Assembly (NCBI RefSeq): GCF_900102625.1
Contig: NZ_FMZC01000001.1
Location: 434,001 to 498,000, forward strand
Source: Paracidovorax valerianellae
GTDB lineage: Bacteria; Pseudomonadota; Gammaproteobacteria; Burkholderiales; Burkholderiaceae_C
Reading direction: 5' to 3'
Length of the DNA stretch: 64,000 bases
Each line of letters starts with the position of its first letter. The first letter of the stretch is position 1. Positions 10,598-18,256 of the stretch are shown one piece after another. The notes beneath the pieces are model-generated. The model saw only the letters and a program-made list of their open reading frames with translations. It was not told where the DNA came from and searched no databases. A program made the translations under genes and the position numbers.

Positions 10598-11389
10598 TTA
10601 TCCGAACACCGGATTGCCGTCGGCCCGAAAGCGGCTGCCCAGCCGGTAGCGCGAGGCGGGGTGCAGGCAGCGCACCATGGTGACCGGCACGCCGCGGCTC
10701 CAGGTGCGGCGGGTGAGCAGCAGGCACGGCTGGGCGGGTTCCATGCCCAGCAGCTGGGCCTGTTCCAGCGTGGGCAGCACGGCATCGACCACGTGCTCGA
10801 CCTGGTCGAATGGCACGTTGCGCACCAAAAATTCAGAGGGCTGCAGCCGCGTGAAATCCTGCTGCGCGAAGGTGGGCACGACGCGCGGGTTCACGTAGCG
10901 GTCTTCCAGTTGCACGGCCACGCCGTCTTCGCGGTGCACGCACACGGCATGGAACACCGACTCGCCCGTGCGCAGGTCCAGCGCCGCAGCCACTTCCATC
11001 GAGGCGGACACGCGCTCCACCGTGAGCACGTCGCAGCGGTAGTCGTGCCCGCGCTGGCGGATTTCGCTGGCCAGGTTGGCGATCTGCAGCAGCGTGGACT
11101 GGGGCTTGTCCTCGGCCACGAAACTGCCCACGCCCGCCACCCGAACGATGCGCCCCTGCTCGGACAACTCGCGCAGCGCGCGGTTGACCGTCATGCGCGA
11201 CATGCCGAACTGCAGCACCAGCTCGCTCTCCGACGGCAGCCGGTCGCCCGCGCGCCAGGAGCCGTCCTGGATCTTGCGGGCGATGAAGTCCTTGACCTGC
11301 TGGTACAGCGCGAGCGCCGGCTCCGCCGCTGGCGCAGCAGCAGCCGCCGCCACGGCGTCGGCCTCGGCGCGGGGAACGGCGGCGTTCAT
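10598..11389 (-). CDS. hutC: Histidine utilization repressor HutC (GntR family)
   Basis: HutC represses hut genes until urocanate binds. The frame has a GntR winged helix (LYQQVKDFIARKIQDGSWRAGDRLPSESELVLQFGMSRMTVNRALRELSEQGRIVRVAGVGSFVAE) followed by a UTRA effector domain (SEIRQRGHDYRCDVL...FHAVCVHREDGVAVQLEDRYVNP...DAVLPTLEQAQLLGM). The ATG at 11389 gives 263 residues. A TTG at 11416 would add nine residues and overlap the upstream ATPase stop by 4 bp in the style of this cluster, so it is a real alternative. It sits between a transporter operon and hutH, each with a matching operator. Confidence 0.93.
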   Translation of the reverse strand: MNAAVPRAEADAVAAAAAAPAAEPALALYQQVKDFIARKIQDGSWRAGDRLPSESELVLQFGMSRMTVNRALRELSEQGRIVRVAGVGSFVAEDKPQSTLLQIANLASEIRQRGHDYRCDVLTVERVSASMEVAAALDLRTGESVFHAVCVHREDGVAVQLEDRYVNPRVVPTFAQQDFTRLQPSEFLVRNVPFDQVEHVVDAVLPTLEQAQLLGMEPAQPCLLLTRRTWSRGVPVTMVRCLHPASRYRLGSRFRADGNPVFG

Positions 11390-11412
11390 GGGGTCGGCAA
11401 TCCTGGAGCGGC

Positions 11413-12198
11413 TCAATGCAGGTCCGCCGCCATCGACTCGGCGCGGATCTCCTCGGTCAGCCGCGCTTTCAGGTCCATGAACTCGGGCGTGGTCTTGAGC
11501 GTGTAGTGACGCGGGTGCGGCAGGTCCACCGCCAGTTCGGTCTTGATGCGGCCCGGCCGGGCGCTGAAGACCGCCACGCGGTTGGCCATGAAGATCGCTT
11601 CGTCGATGTCGTGCGTGACGAACATCACCGTCTTGCGTTCCGCCTCCCAGATGCCCAGCAGCAGCTCCTGCATGAGCACGCGGGTCTGGTTGTCGAGCGC
11701 GCCGAAGGGCTCGTCCATCAGCAGGATCTTGGGGTCGTTGGCCAGCGCGCGGGCAATGGCGGTGCGCTGCTGCATGCCGCCCGACAGTTGCTTGGGGTAG
11801 TGCTGCTCGAAGCCGCGCAGCCCCACCTTGGCGATGAAATAGTCGGCGCGCTCTTTCTGCTGCGCCTCGGGCATGCCGCGCTCGCGCAGGCCGAAACGGA
11901 TGTTCTGCGCGATGGTGAGCCAGGGAAACAGCGTGTAGCTTTGAAAGACCATGCCGCGGTCGGCGCCCGGCCCATCGATGCGCTGGCCGTCCAGCAGCAC
12001 CTCGCCGGTGGTCGGAAAGTCCAGCCCCGCCACGATGCGCAGCAGCGTGGACTTGCCGCAGCCCGAAGGCCCGAGGATGGTGACGAAATCGTTCTCGCGC
12101 ACTTCGAAATCCACCGGCAGCAGCGCCTGCGTGCTCTGGCCGCGGGTGCCGGCGAAGGTGCGCGATACGCCGCGCACCGAAAGCATGGGTGCCGTCAT
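11413..12198 (-). CDS. NitT/TauT-type ABC transporter, ATP-binding protein
   Basis: This 261-residue ATPase belongs to the SsuB/TauB/NrtD class. It shows Walker A TILGPSGCGKSTLLRIVAGL, Q-loop FQSYTLFPWLTI, signature QLSGGMQQRTAIARAL, Walker B ILLMDEPFGALDNQTR and switch VTHDIDEAIFMANRV. The ATG at 12198 overlaps the permease stop by 4 bp. It forms a complete importer with the next two genes upstream. Because a HutC-like operator precedes the set and hutC follows it, the substrate is probably histidine, urocanate or a related imidazole compound; that is inference, as the family also moves taurine, sulfonates, nitrate and thiamine precursors. Confidence 0.92.
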   Translation of the reverse strand: MTAPMLSVRGVSRTFAGTRGQSTQALLPVDFEVRENDFVTILGPSGCGKSTLLRIVAGLDFPTTGEVLLDGQRIDGPGADRGMVFQSYTLFPWLTIAQNIRFGLRERGMPEAQQKERADYFIAKVGLRGFEQHYPKQLSGGMQQRTAIARALANDPKILLMDEPFGALDNQTRVLMQELLLGIWEAERKTVMFVTHDIDEAIFMANRVAVFSARPGRIKTELAVDLPHPRHYTLKTTPEFMDLKARLTEEIRAESMAADLH

Positions 12199-13109
12199 AG
12201 CGTGCTCCAGGCGAAGAGGCGGCGATTGGCCGCCTTGAAAGCGAAGTCGGACACCAGCCCGATGACGCCGATCACGATGATCCCGAAGATGATCTGCCCC
12301 GTGTTCAGCAGCGCCTGGCTGTCGGTGATCATGTGGCCGATGCCGGAGGACGAGCCGATCAGCTCGGCCACGATCACGTAGGTCCAGGCCCAGCCCAGCA
12401 CCAGCCGCAGCGTTTCGGCAATGCCGGGCGCCGCACCCGGAATGAGCACGCGGCGCACGATGCCGGTGTTGCCCGCGCCCAGCGTGTAGGCCGCCTCGAC
12501 CAGGTCGCGGCGCGCCCCGCCGACGGTCACCGCCACCATGAGCGTGATCTGGAACACCGAGCCGATGAAGATGACGAGCAGCTTCTGCGCCTCGCCGATC
12601 CCCGCCCACAGGATGAGCAGCGGAATGAAGGCCGAAGCCGGCAGGTAGCGGCAGAACGACACGAAGGGCTCGAAGAACGCCTCGACCGGCTTCCAGGCGC
12701 CCATGGCGATGCCCAGCGGCACCGCGACCACGGCCGCCAGCAGGAAACCGCCGAGCACCCGCCACACGGTCATGCCGATGTCTTTGTGAAAGCCGTATTC
12801 GGTGAACAGCAGGCCGCCTTCTTTGAGCATGGTGACCGGGCTGGCCAGGAAGGTGGGCGACACGAAGCCTCCCAGCGTGAAGAACGACCACACGGCGATG
12901 AACACGACGAAGAACGCCAGGCCCAGCACCCAGCGGGCGCGCGGGCTGACGGGTTCGAGCGGCGCCATGGAGCGGCGCCGGGCGGCGGCGCGCGCCGCCT
13001 GCGGGGCTGACGGGGCCGCGCCGGACCCGCCCGCAGGCGCGGCGGACGGGTGGCGGACGGCGGCCGCTGCGGGGATGGCTGGAGGCATGTCTGCGGGCTC
13101 CCGTGCCAT
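12195..13109 (-). CDS. NitT/TauT-type ABC transporter, permease
   Basis: This inner-membrane permease has 304 residues from the ATG at 13109. A GTG codon immediately before it is a less likely start. The first 48 residues are Ala/Pro-rich and look unstructured. Six or so membrane segments follow, beginning ARWVLGLAFFVVFIAVWSFFTL, with the ATPase-docking loop around RRDLVEAAYTLGAGNTGIVRRVLIPGAAPGIAETLRL. The start and the binding-protein stop overlap by one base (TGATG), indicating coupled translation. Confidence 0.91.
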   Translation of the reverse strand: MAREPADMPPAIPAAAAVRHPSAAPAGGSGAAPSAPQAARAAARRRSMAPLEPVSPRARWVLGLAFFVVFIAVWSFFTLGGFVSPTFLASPVTMLKEGGLLFTEYGFHKDIGMTVWRVLGGFLLAAVVAVPLGIAMGAWKPVEAFFEPFVSFCRYLPASAFIPLLILWAGIGEAQKLLVIFIGSVFQITLMVAVTVGGARRDLVEAAYTLGAGNTGIVRRVLIPGAAPGIAETLRLVLGWAWTYVIVAELIGSSSGIGHMITDSQALLNTGQIIFGIIVIGVIGLVSDFAFKAANRRLFAWSTL

Positions 13110-14080
13110 CACTGGATGAAGCGGGCGTCGAAGGTGGCTTCGAGCTTTTCAGGCGCCTTGCGGATCACGCCGGCCTCCAGCAGGATCGGCACCGATTCCT
13201 TCATGAACTGCATGAGCTCGCCCGCGAAGAACTTCTGGTTGGCCGCCTTGTCCTGCCAGCGCAGGTAGGCCGACGACTTGGCGAACTGCTCGCCGCTTTG
13301 CTTGACGGCTGAGCCCATGATCTCGTTGGCCTTGGCCGGGTCGGTCTTGATCATCTCCAGCGCGTCGAAATAGGCGTTGGCCAGGCCTTGCGCAGCCTTG
13401 GCGTTGGCCTTCAGCCAGGTGGGCGCGCAGCCCACGGTGTCCATCACCATGGGGTAGTCGATGGTGGTGGCCAGTATCTTGCCGGCCTGCGGGTTGGCCC
13501 GTACGGTGGACAGGTAGGGCTCGTAGGTCATGGCGGCGTCGTTCTGGCCGGAGACGAAGGCCTGCGCGGCGGGCTGCGGCTCCAGCGAGACGGTCTTCAC
13601 GTCCTTGAGCGTCATGCCGTTCTTGTTGAGCATCCAGGCCAGGCCGAAGTACGGCGCGGTGCCCGGGGCGCTCACGCCGATGGTCTTGCCCTTCAGGTCG
13701 GCGAAACCCTTCACGTCGTTGCGCACGGCCAGCCCGTCGGCGCCGTAGGACTTGTCCATCTGGAAGATCTGCACGATCGGTACGCCGTTGGCGTTCCACG
13801 CCACGTGGGTTTCCACGGTGGTGGCGGCGCACTGGATGGCCTCGGAGGCGAGGGCCAGGTGGCGGTCTTTCTGCGGAATCATCTTGAGTTCGACGTCGAG
13901 CCCGTGCTTCTTGAAGAGGCCGGCCTTGTCGGCCAGCGTGAGGGGAGCGAACCCCGTCCAGCCCGACATGCCCAGCGCGATCTTCACGTCCTGCGCCTGG
14001 GCCGGGCCCGCAAGCCCCGCCACCACACCGACGCCCGCGACTGCCAGCGACACCATTTTCACAACCGATCGGCCCATCAT
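13109..14080 (-). CDS. NMT1/THI5-like ABC transporter, periplasmic binding protein
   Basis: This 323-residue periplasmic protein has a signal peptide (MMGRSVVKMVSLAVAGVG...AQAQ) and an NMT1/THI5-like fold (IALGMSGWTGFAPLTLADKAGLFKKHGLDVEL, GVPIVQIFQMDKSYGADGL, LKGKTIGVSAPGTAPYFGLAW). It is the substrate receptor of the importer encoded downstream and the first gene of the hut-region transcript. AGGAG lies 3 nt before the first ATG (14080) and 6 nt before a second ATG at 14077, so either may be used. A palindrome matching the hutH operator lies about 90 bp upstream. Confidence 0.91.
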   Translation of the reverse strand: MMGRSVVKMVSLAVAGVGVVAGLAGPAQAQDVKIALGMSGWTGFAPLTLADKAGLFKKHGLDVELKMIPQKDRHLALASEAIQCAATTVETHVAWNANGVPIVQIFQMDKSYGADGLAVRNDVKGFADLKGKTIGVSAPGTAPYFGLAWMLNKNGMTLKDVKTVSLEPQPAAQAFVSGQNDAAMTYEPYLSTVRANPQAGKILATTIDYPMVMDTVGCAPTWLKANAKAAQGLANAYFDALEMIKTDPAKANEIMGSAVKQSGEQFAKSSAYLRWQDKAANQKFFAGELMQFMKESVPILLEAGVIRKAPEKLEATFDARFIQ

Positions 14081-14165
14081 CTGCTCCTAGAAAAGATCGA
14101 GTCACGCACCCGCTCTGGGGCACGCACGTGCTGCTCCGACGCCCGGATCATGGCGGTGCGACAGG

Positions 14166-14179
14166 CCTGTCTATACAGG
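14166..14179. promoter_or_regulatory. Probable second HutC operator, upstream of NMT1-type transporter
   Basis: CCTGTCTATACAGG is an inverted repeat with one mismatched pair in the centre and matches the hutH site in the outer TGT...ACA positions. It lies about 90 bp upstream of the binding-protein ATG, and its minus strand also reads TATAGA, so it may overlap the -10 element. Confidence 0.6.
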
Positions 14180-14339
14180 GTTAGTACGCAGACATCCGAT
14201 ATTCGGACGCGCAATCCCACCAGGCGGGAAGCCGAAAATCAGGCGGCACACCGCCCTGCTTTCCGTTGCGCCACCCCCTTGCAAGATCGGGGCCTGCCAA
14301 GGGGCGCCGCTGGACGAGAAAGAGTCAGAATATGTAGCT

Positions 14340-14356
14340 GCTATAATTTTTATAGC
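14340..14356. repeat. Core palindrome of the dispersed repeat (copy C, partial)
   Basis: GCTATAATTTTTATAGC is the terminal palindrome found in the full repeat copies of this window, but the GCCTCCAGCGC arm is not recognisable beside it. Confidence 0.5.
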
Positions 14357-14613
14357 ATTACCGCCATTAAAAACAGCGGTGGAAGGCATATTTTCCATTG
14401 ACTGCGATGTCCGACTGCGTTCTGCCACGCGGGGTTCGGTGGCCGCAAACTGCCATGGCGGCCCGGTCTGGTGCAACCTGGAAAGCCGCCCTGCCCCAGT
14501 CCTGTGCAAGCCCGCAACGCCCTTTCGGAAACCGGCTTTGCGGGCGGGTCAGCCCCAGGGGCTGCGGGGCCCCTGGCCGTTAGAATTTGCCTTCATTCAC
14601 AAAGCGCACGGCC

Positions 14614-15456
14614 ATGAAGAAGCAACATCCGGCCCTTCTCTCCCTTCTGGAAACCCATGAAACCGCCATCCTCGACGAGTGGCTGGCCGAAGCGGGCACC
14701 CAGGATTCCACCCACCAACGTGCCACCGTGGCCGAAGCCCGCGAGTTGCTGCAGCTGCTGCGCAGCGCGCTGCAGGCCGGCGGCGATGCACAGGGCGCCA
14801 ACGGCCCCGCCTGGCAAGACCTGAACGAAGCGCTCGAATCGCTCTCCCGCTCGCGCGCATCGCGCGGCCAGACGGCCGGCGAAACCACCGTCTTTCTTCA
14901 GGCGATGAAGAAGCCGCTGTTCTCCCTGCTGCAGCAAAAGGTGTCGGCCGCCGAAGACCTGGGCCCCGCACTGTGGTCCGCCACGGCGCTGATCGACCAG
15001 CTGGCGCAGCGCACCGCCAATACCTTCCAGCAAGCGCGCGAAGACATCATTCGCCGCCAGCAGGAGGAACTGCTGGAGCTGTCCACCCCCGTCGTGAAGC
15101 TGTGGGAAGGCGTGCTCGCCGTGCCCATGATCGGCGTGCTGGACAGCAATCGCACGCAGGTGGTCATGGAAACGCTGCTGCAGCGCATCGTGGAAACCGA
15201 ATCGGAGCTGGCCATCATCGACATCACCGGCGTGCCTACCGTGGACACGCTAGTGGCGCAGCACCTGCTCAAGACCGTGGCGGCCATCCGCCTGATGGGC
15301 GCGGACTGCATCGTGAGCGGCATTCGCCCGCAGATCGCACAGACCATCGTGCATCTGGGCATCGACCTGCAAGGCATCCACACCCGCGCGAATCTGGCGG
15401 ATGCGCTGTCGCTGGCCCTGCAAAAGACCGGCTGGCGCATCGCGCGCGCCGACTGA
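14614..15456 (+). CDS. Stressosome sensor/scaffold protein, RsbR-like (STAS)
   Basis: RsbR-type proteins form the stressosome shell with RsbS and hold RsbT until stress. The first 140 or so of 280 residues are an all-helical RsbR-type sensor region without a heme-globin signature. A linker (about 140-160) leads to a C-terminal STAS domain. The phosphorylatable threonines seen in Bacillus RsbR have counterparts here at T212 (GVPTVDT) and T244 (RPQIAQTIVHLG). I chose the ATG at 14614 (MKKQHPALL) over a TTG nine codons upstream. It opens a plus-strand run of signalling genes with only small gaps or overlaps. Confidence 0.87.
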   Translation: MKKQHPALLSLLETHETAILDEWLAEAGTQDSTHQRATVAEARELLQLLRSALQAGGDAQGANGPAWQDLNEALESLSRSRASRGQTAGETTVFLQAMKKPLFSLLQQKVSAAEDLGPALWSATALIDQLAQRTANTFQQAREDIIRRQQEELLELSTPVVKLWEGVLAVPMIGVLDSNRTQVVMETLLQRIVETESELAIIDITGVPTVDTLVAQHLLKTVAAIRLMGADCIVSGIRPQIAQTIVHLGIDLQGIHTRANLADALSLALQKTGWRIARAD

Positions 15457-15470
15457 GCCGGAGCACCGCC

Positions 15471-15845
15471 ATGGACCGCATTCCGATCCTCCGCATGGGG
15501 GAGACCTTGCTCGTGACCATTCAGGTCGACATGCAGGACCAGACCGCCCTGATGCTTCAGGAAGACCTGGCCGACCGCATCGCCAAGACCGGCGCCACCG
15601 GCGTGATGATCGACATCTCGGGCCTGGAGATCGTGGACTCCTTCGTGGGCCGCATGCTGAGCACCATCTCCGGCATCGCACGCATCCTCTCGGCCCACAC
15701 TGTCGTGGTGGGCATGCAGCCGGCCGTGGCGATCACGCTGGTCGAGCTCGGGCTGTCGCTGGAAGGCGTGCGCACCGCGCTCAACGTGGAACGTGGAATG
15801 TTGCTGCTCGGCCGCATCCGCCAGGAGCACGGCCTTGGCCGCTGA
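15471..15845 (+). CDS. rsbS: Stressosome STAS protein, RsbS-like
   Basis: RsbS is the second stressosome scaffold subunit. The protein is a single 124-residue STAS domain (MDRIPILRMGETLLVTIQ), the standard RsbS size. The serine phosphorylated by RsbT in Bacillus corresponds to S57 in IDISGLEIVDSFVGRML. It starts 14 bp after the rsbR-like gene and overlaps the next gene by 11 bp, so it belongs to one transcript. Confidence 0.9.
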   Translation: MDRIPILRMGETLLVTIQVDMQDQTALMLQEDLADRIAKTGATGVMIDISGLEIVDSFVGRMLSTISGIARILSAHTVVVGMQPAVAITLVELGLSLEGVRTALNVERGMLLLGRIRQEHGLGR

Positions 15846-16239
15846 ACCGGCGGGCACGCTGCCGATCGCCTCGGAGCAGCACATCGTCCTGTGCCGGCAG
15901 ACCGTTCGCGTTCTCTGCACGCAGCTGAAGTTTTCACTGGTGGACCAGACCAAGCTGATCACCGCCGCCAGCGAACTGTCGCGCAACACGCTGGTGCACG
16001 GCGGTGGCGGGCAGATGCGCTGGGAGACGCTGGAGCGCCAGGGCCGCCACGGCCTGCAACTGCATTTCGAGGACACCGGCCCTGGCATCTCCGACCTGAA
16101 GCTCGCCCTGACCGACGGGTGGACTTCGGGCGGCGGCATGGGCCTCGGCCTGCCGGGCAGCAAGCGGCTGGTGAATGAATTCGAGGTCCACACGGTGCCT
16201 GGCGAAGGCACCCGCGTGAGCATCACCAAATGGAAGTAG
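15835..16239 (+). CDS. rsbT: Serine/threonine-protein kinase, RsbT-like (HATPase)
   Basis: RsbT phosphorylates RsbR and RsbS on stress and is released to act on a downstream partner. The 134-residue GHKL ATPase has the N-box ASELSRNTLVHGGGG, the G1 box EDTGPGISD and the G2 box GGGMGLGLPGSKRLV. I chose the TTG at 15835 because AGGAG sits 7 nt before it and it yields the usual family length. An ATG 14 codons earlier (15793) lies deep in rsbS and would add a non-family Cys/Ser-rich tail. It overlaps rsbS by 11 bp and the next gene by 10 bp. Confidence 0.9.
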   Translation: MAAEPAGTLPIASEQHIVLCRQTVRVLCTQLKFSLVDQTKLITAASELSRNTLVHGGGGQMRWETLERQGRHGLQLHFEDTGPGISDLKLALTDGWTSGGGMGLGLPGSKRLVNEFEVHTVPGEGTRVSITKWK

Positions 16240-17285
16240 AGGCCGCCACGGGCAACAGCCCCAGGCTGCTCATGGGATGGACCCATACGGCCTTTCCGAT
16301 GGGGGACGCAAGCCGCGTGGGCGAGGCTCGGCGTTTCGCCGCGCACGCCAGTGCCGCACTGGGCTGGGGCGACACCGACAGCGGGCGCCTGTCCATCGTC
16401 GTCACCGAGCTGGCGAACAACCTGCATCTGCATGCCCGCGAAGGGCAACTGCTGATCGCGGCGGTGCCCGCGCTGAATCTGGTGGAGGTCATCGCCATCG
16501 ACCACGGGCCGGGCATCGACGACCTCCCCCAGTCCATGCGCGACGGCTACTCCACCGGCGGCACGCAGGGCACGGGCCTTGGCGCGGTGAAGCGGCTGGC
16601 GGACGATTTCGACATCCACTCTTCCGTGCCGCAGGGCACGGCCTGCGTGGCCCGAGTGCGCCAGCGCAAGGACGGCGGCGACGGCCCCGTGGTCCCGCCG
16701 CAAAGCCTGCGGGTGGGCGCCATCCGCCTGCCGCTGGCAGGCGAAGCCGTGTGCGGCGACGCCTGGGCCGTTGCGCTGGACGGGCCGCGCGCCGCCCTCT
16801 TCGTGGCGGACGGCCTGGGCCACGGCACAGAGGCGGCGAAGGCCTCCGGCGCTGCCGCTCAAGTGTTCCTCGACGGCCCGTTCGGCGACCTGCGCGAGCA
16901 ACTGGAGCGCATGCACGTCGAACTGCAGACCACGCGCGGCGCGGCCATCTGCTGCCTGCGGCTAGACATCGATGCGGCCAAGGTGGTCAGCTCCGGCGTA
17001 GGCAACGTGGTGGCGCGGGTGGTGTCGGGCCTGTCGGACCGGTCCATCGCGACGCAGCACGGCACGGTGGGCATGACCATGCGCCGGCCGCAGGAGACCG
17101 CGACCGAACTGCCCTCCTACGCCCTGCTGATCGTGCACAGCGACGGCCTCGAAACCCGCTGGCACTCCTCCAATATCCAGCGCCTGCTGGGCAGCGACCC
17201 CACGCTGGTCGCGGCCGTGCTGCTGCGCGACCACCACCGGGCCCGCGACGACGCGACCGTGGTCGTGGTACAGAACACCCAGTGA
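16230..17285 (+). CDS. Fusion of anti-sigma-type HATPase and SpoIIE/RsbX phosphatase domains
   Basis: This 351-residue protein joins an N-terminal RsbT/RsbW-like ATP-binding domain (about 10-145, with IVVTELANNLHLHA, IDHGPGIDD and GTQGTGLGAVKRLADDF) to a C-terminal PP2C-type SpoIIE domain (about 155-350, with GDAWAVALDG and LFVADGLGHGTEAAKAS, which hold metal-binding aspartates). In stressosomes RsbX resets the complex by dephosphorylating RsbR and RsbS, and the C-terminal half probably does that. The kinase-like half might bind or modify a further STAS partner. The fusion suggests kinase and phosphatase acting on the same target. The ATG overlaps rsbT by 10 bp. Confidence 0.85.
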   Translation: MEVEAATGNSPRLLMGWTHTAFPMGDASRVGEARRFAAHASAALGWGDTDSGRLSIVVTELANNLHLHAREGQLLIAAVPALNLVEVIAIDHGPGIDDLPQSMRDGYSTGGTQGTGLGAVKRLADDFDIHSSVPQGTACVARVRQRKDGGDGPVVPPQSLRVGAIRLPLAGEAVCGDAWAVALDGPRAALFVADGLGHGTEAAKASGAAAQVFLDGPFGDLREQLERMHVELQTTRGAAICCLRLDIDAAKVVSSGVGNVVARVVSGLSDRSIATQHGTVGMTMRRPQETATELPSYALLIVHSDGLETRWHSSNIQRLLGSDPTLVAAVLLRDHHRARDDATVVVVQNTQ

Positions 17286-18253
17286 CCGAAAGCAACAAAA
17301 TCCCCATGGACCGCACCTCCCCCGTACCCACGGCGGCGACGCAGGAATCGATCGAAGACCTGCGGGCCGCCCTTGCCGCAAGCCAACAGGAGATCCAGGA
17401 CCTGCGCGCCGAACTGGAGGACACCAACCGCGGCGTGGTCGCGCTGTATTCCGAGCTGGACGAACAGGCAGACCAACTGCGCGACGCCACGGCCATGAAG
17501 AGCCGTTTCCTGGCCTACATGAGCCACGAGTTCCGCACGCCGATCAACTCCATTCGCAGCATCGCGCGCCTGCTCGCCGACCATGTGGACGGGCCGCTCA
17601 ACCCCGAACAGGCCCGCCAGGTGAGCTTCATCCAGAGCACGGCCAGCGAGTTCTCGGACATGGTGGACGACCTGCTCGATCTGGCCAAGATCGAGGCCGG
17701 CCGCGTGGACATTTCCCCCGCCTGGTTCGAGATGCTGGATTTGTTCCAGGCACTGCGCGGCATGTTCAAGCCGGTGCTCACCAACCCGGAAGTGAGCCTG
17801 TATTTCGACGAGCCCGACGGCATTCCGCCGCTGTACACCGATGACCGCAAGCTCTCGCAGATCCTGCGCAATTTCATCTCGAACGCCCTCAAGTTCACGC
17901 CGCGCGGCGAGGTCCGCGTGTCGGTGACGAACCTGGAAGGCGAGCATGTGCGCTTTGCGGTGGCCGACACCGGCATCGGCATCGCCCCCGAGTTCCACGC
18001 GAGCGTGTTCGAGGACTACACGCAGATCGGCTCGTCGCTGCAAAAGCGCCTGCGCGGCACCGGACTGGGCCTGGCGCTCAGCCGCCAGCTCGCCGAGCTG
18101 CTCGGCGGCACGGTGGCGCTGGAGAGCACGCCGGGCGTGGGTTCGGTGTTTTCGCTCACGCTGCCGGTGCGCCTGCCGGGGAACGAATCCACCCTCGATG
18201 CCTCCCAAGAGCCCTCTTCAACCAGCACGCCGCAGGGCGGCCAGAAGGCGTAG
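17282..18253 (+). CDS. Sensor histidine kinase (coiled coil-HisKA-HATPase), soluble
   Basis: This 323-residue cytoplasmic kinase has no membrane segment or PAS/GAF domain. A helical, probably coiled-coil region (about 20-72) precedes the HisKA domain with phospho-acceptor H82 in LAYMSHEFRTPINSIRS. The ATPase domain follows, with NFISNALKFTPRGEV, DTGIGIAPE and GTGLGLALSRQLAELLGG. With no sensor domain of its own it may be controlled by RsbT or the HATPase-SpoIIE protein. A GTG at 17282 overlaps the previous stop by 4 bp; an ATG at 17306, eight codons in, is a plausible alternative. Neither has a strong ribosome site. Confidence 0.87.
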   Translation: MTESNKIPMDRTSPVPTAATQESIEDLRAALAASQQEIQDLRAELEDTNRGVVALYSELDEQADQLRDATAMKSRFLAYMSHEFRTPINSIRSIARLLADHVDGPLNPEQARQVSFIQSTASEFSDMVDDLLDLAKIEAGRVDISPAWFEMLDLFQALRGMFKPVLTNPEVSLYFDEPDGIPPLYTDDRKLSQILRNFISNALKFTPRGEVRVSVTNLEGEHVRFAVADTGIGIAPEFHASVFEDYTQIGSSLQKRLRGTGLGLALSRQLAELLGGTVALESTPGVGSVFSLTLPVRLPGNESTLDASQEPSSTSTPQGGQKA

Positions 18254-18256
18254 CGA

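Larger units (their letters stand above)
14081..14613. other. Intergenic region between divergent hut transporter and stressosome genes
   Basis: I see no gene in this 533-bp stretch. It holds a probable HutC operator at 14166-14179, a palindrome CCGATATTCGG near 14197, a core copy of the dispersed-repeat palindrome at 14340-14356, and TAGAAT at 14581-14586, about 28 bp before the rsbR-like ATG, which could be a -10 element. Confidence 0.6.

Noticed and set aside
14898-16916. 672-codon minus-strand open frame opposite the stressosome genes
   Set aside because: It has no family motifs and covers several real plus-strand genes with clear catalytic signatures.
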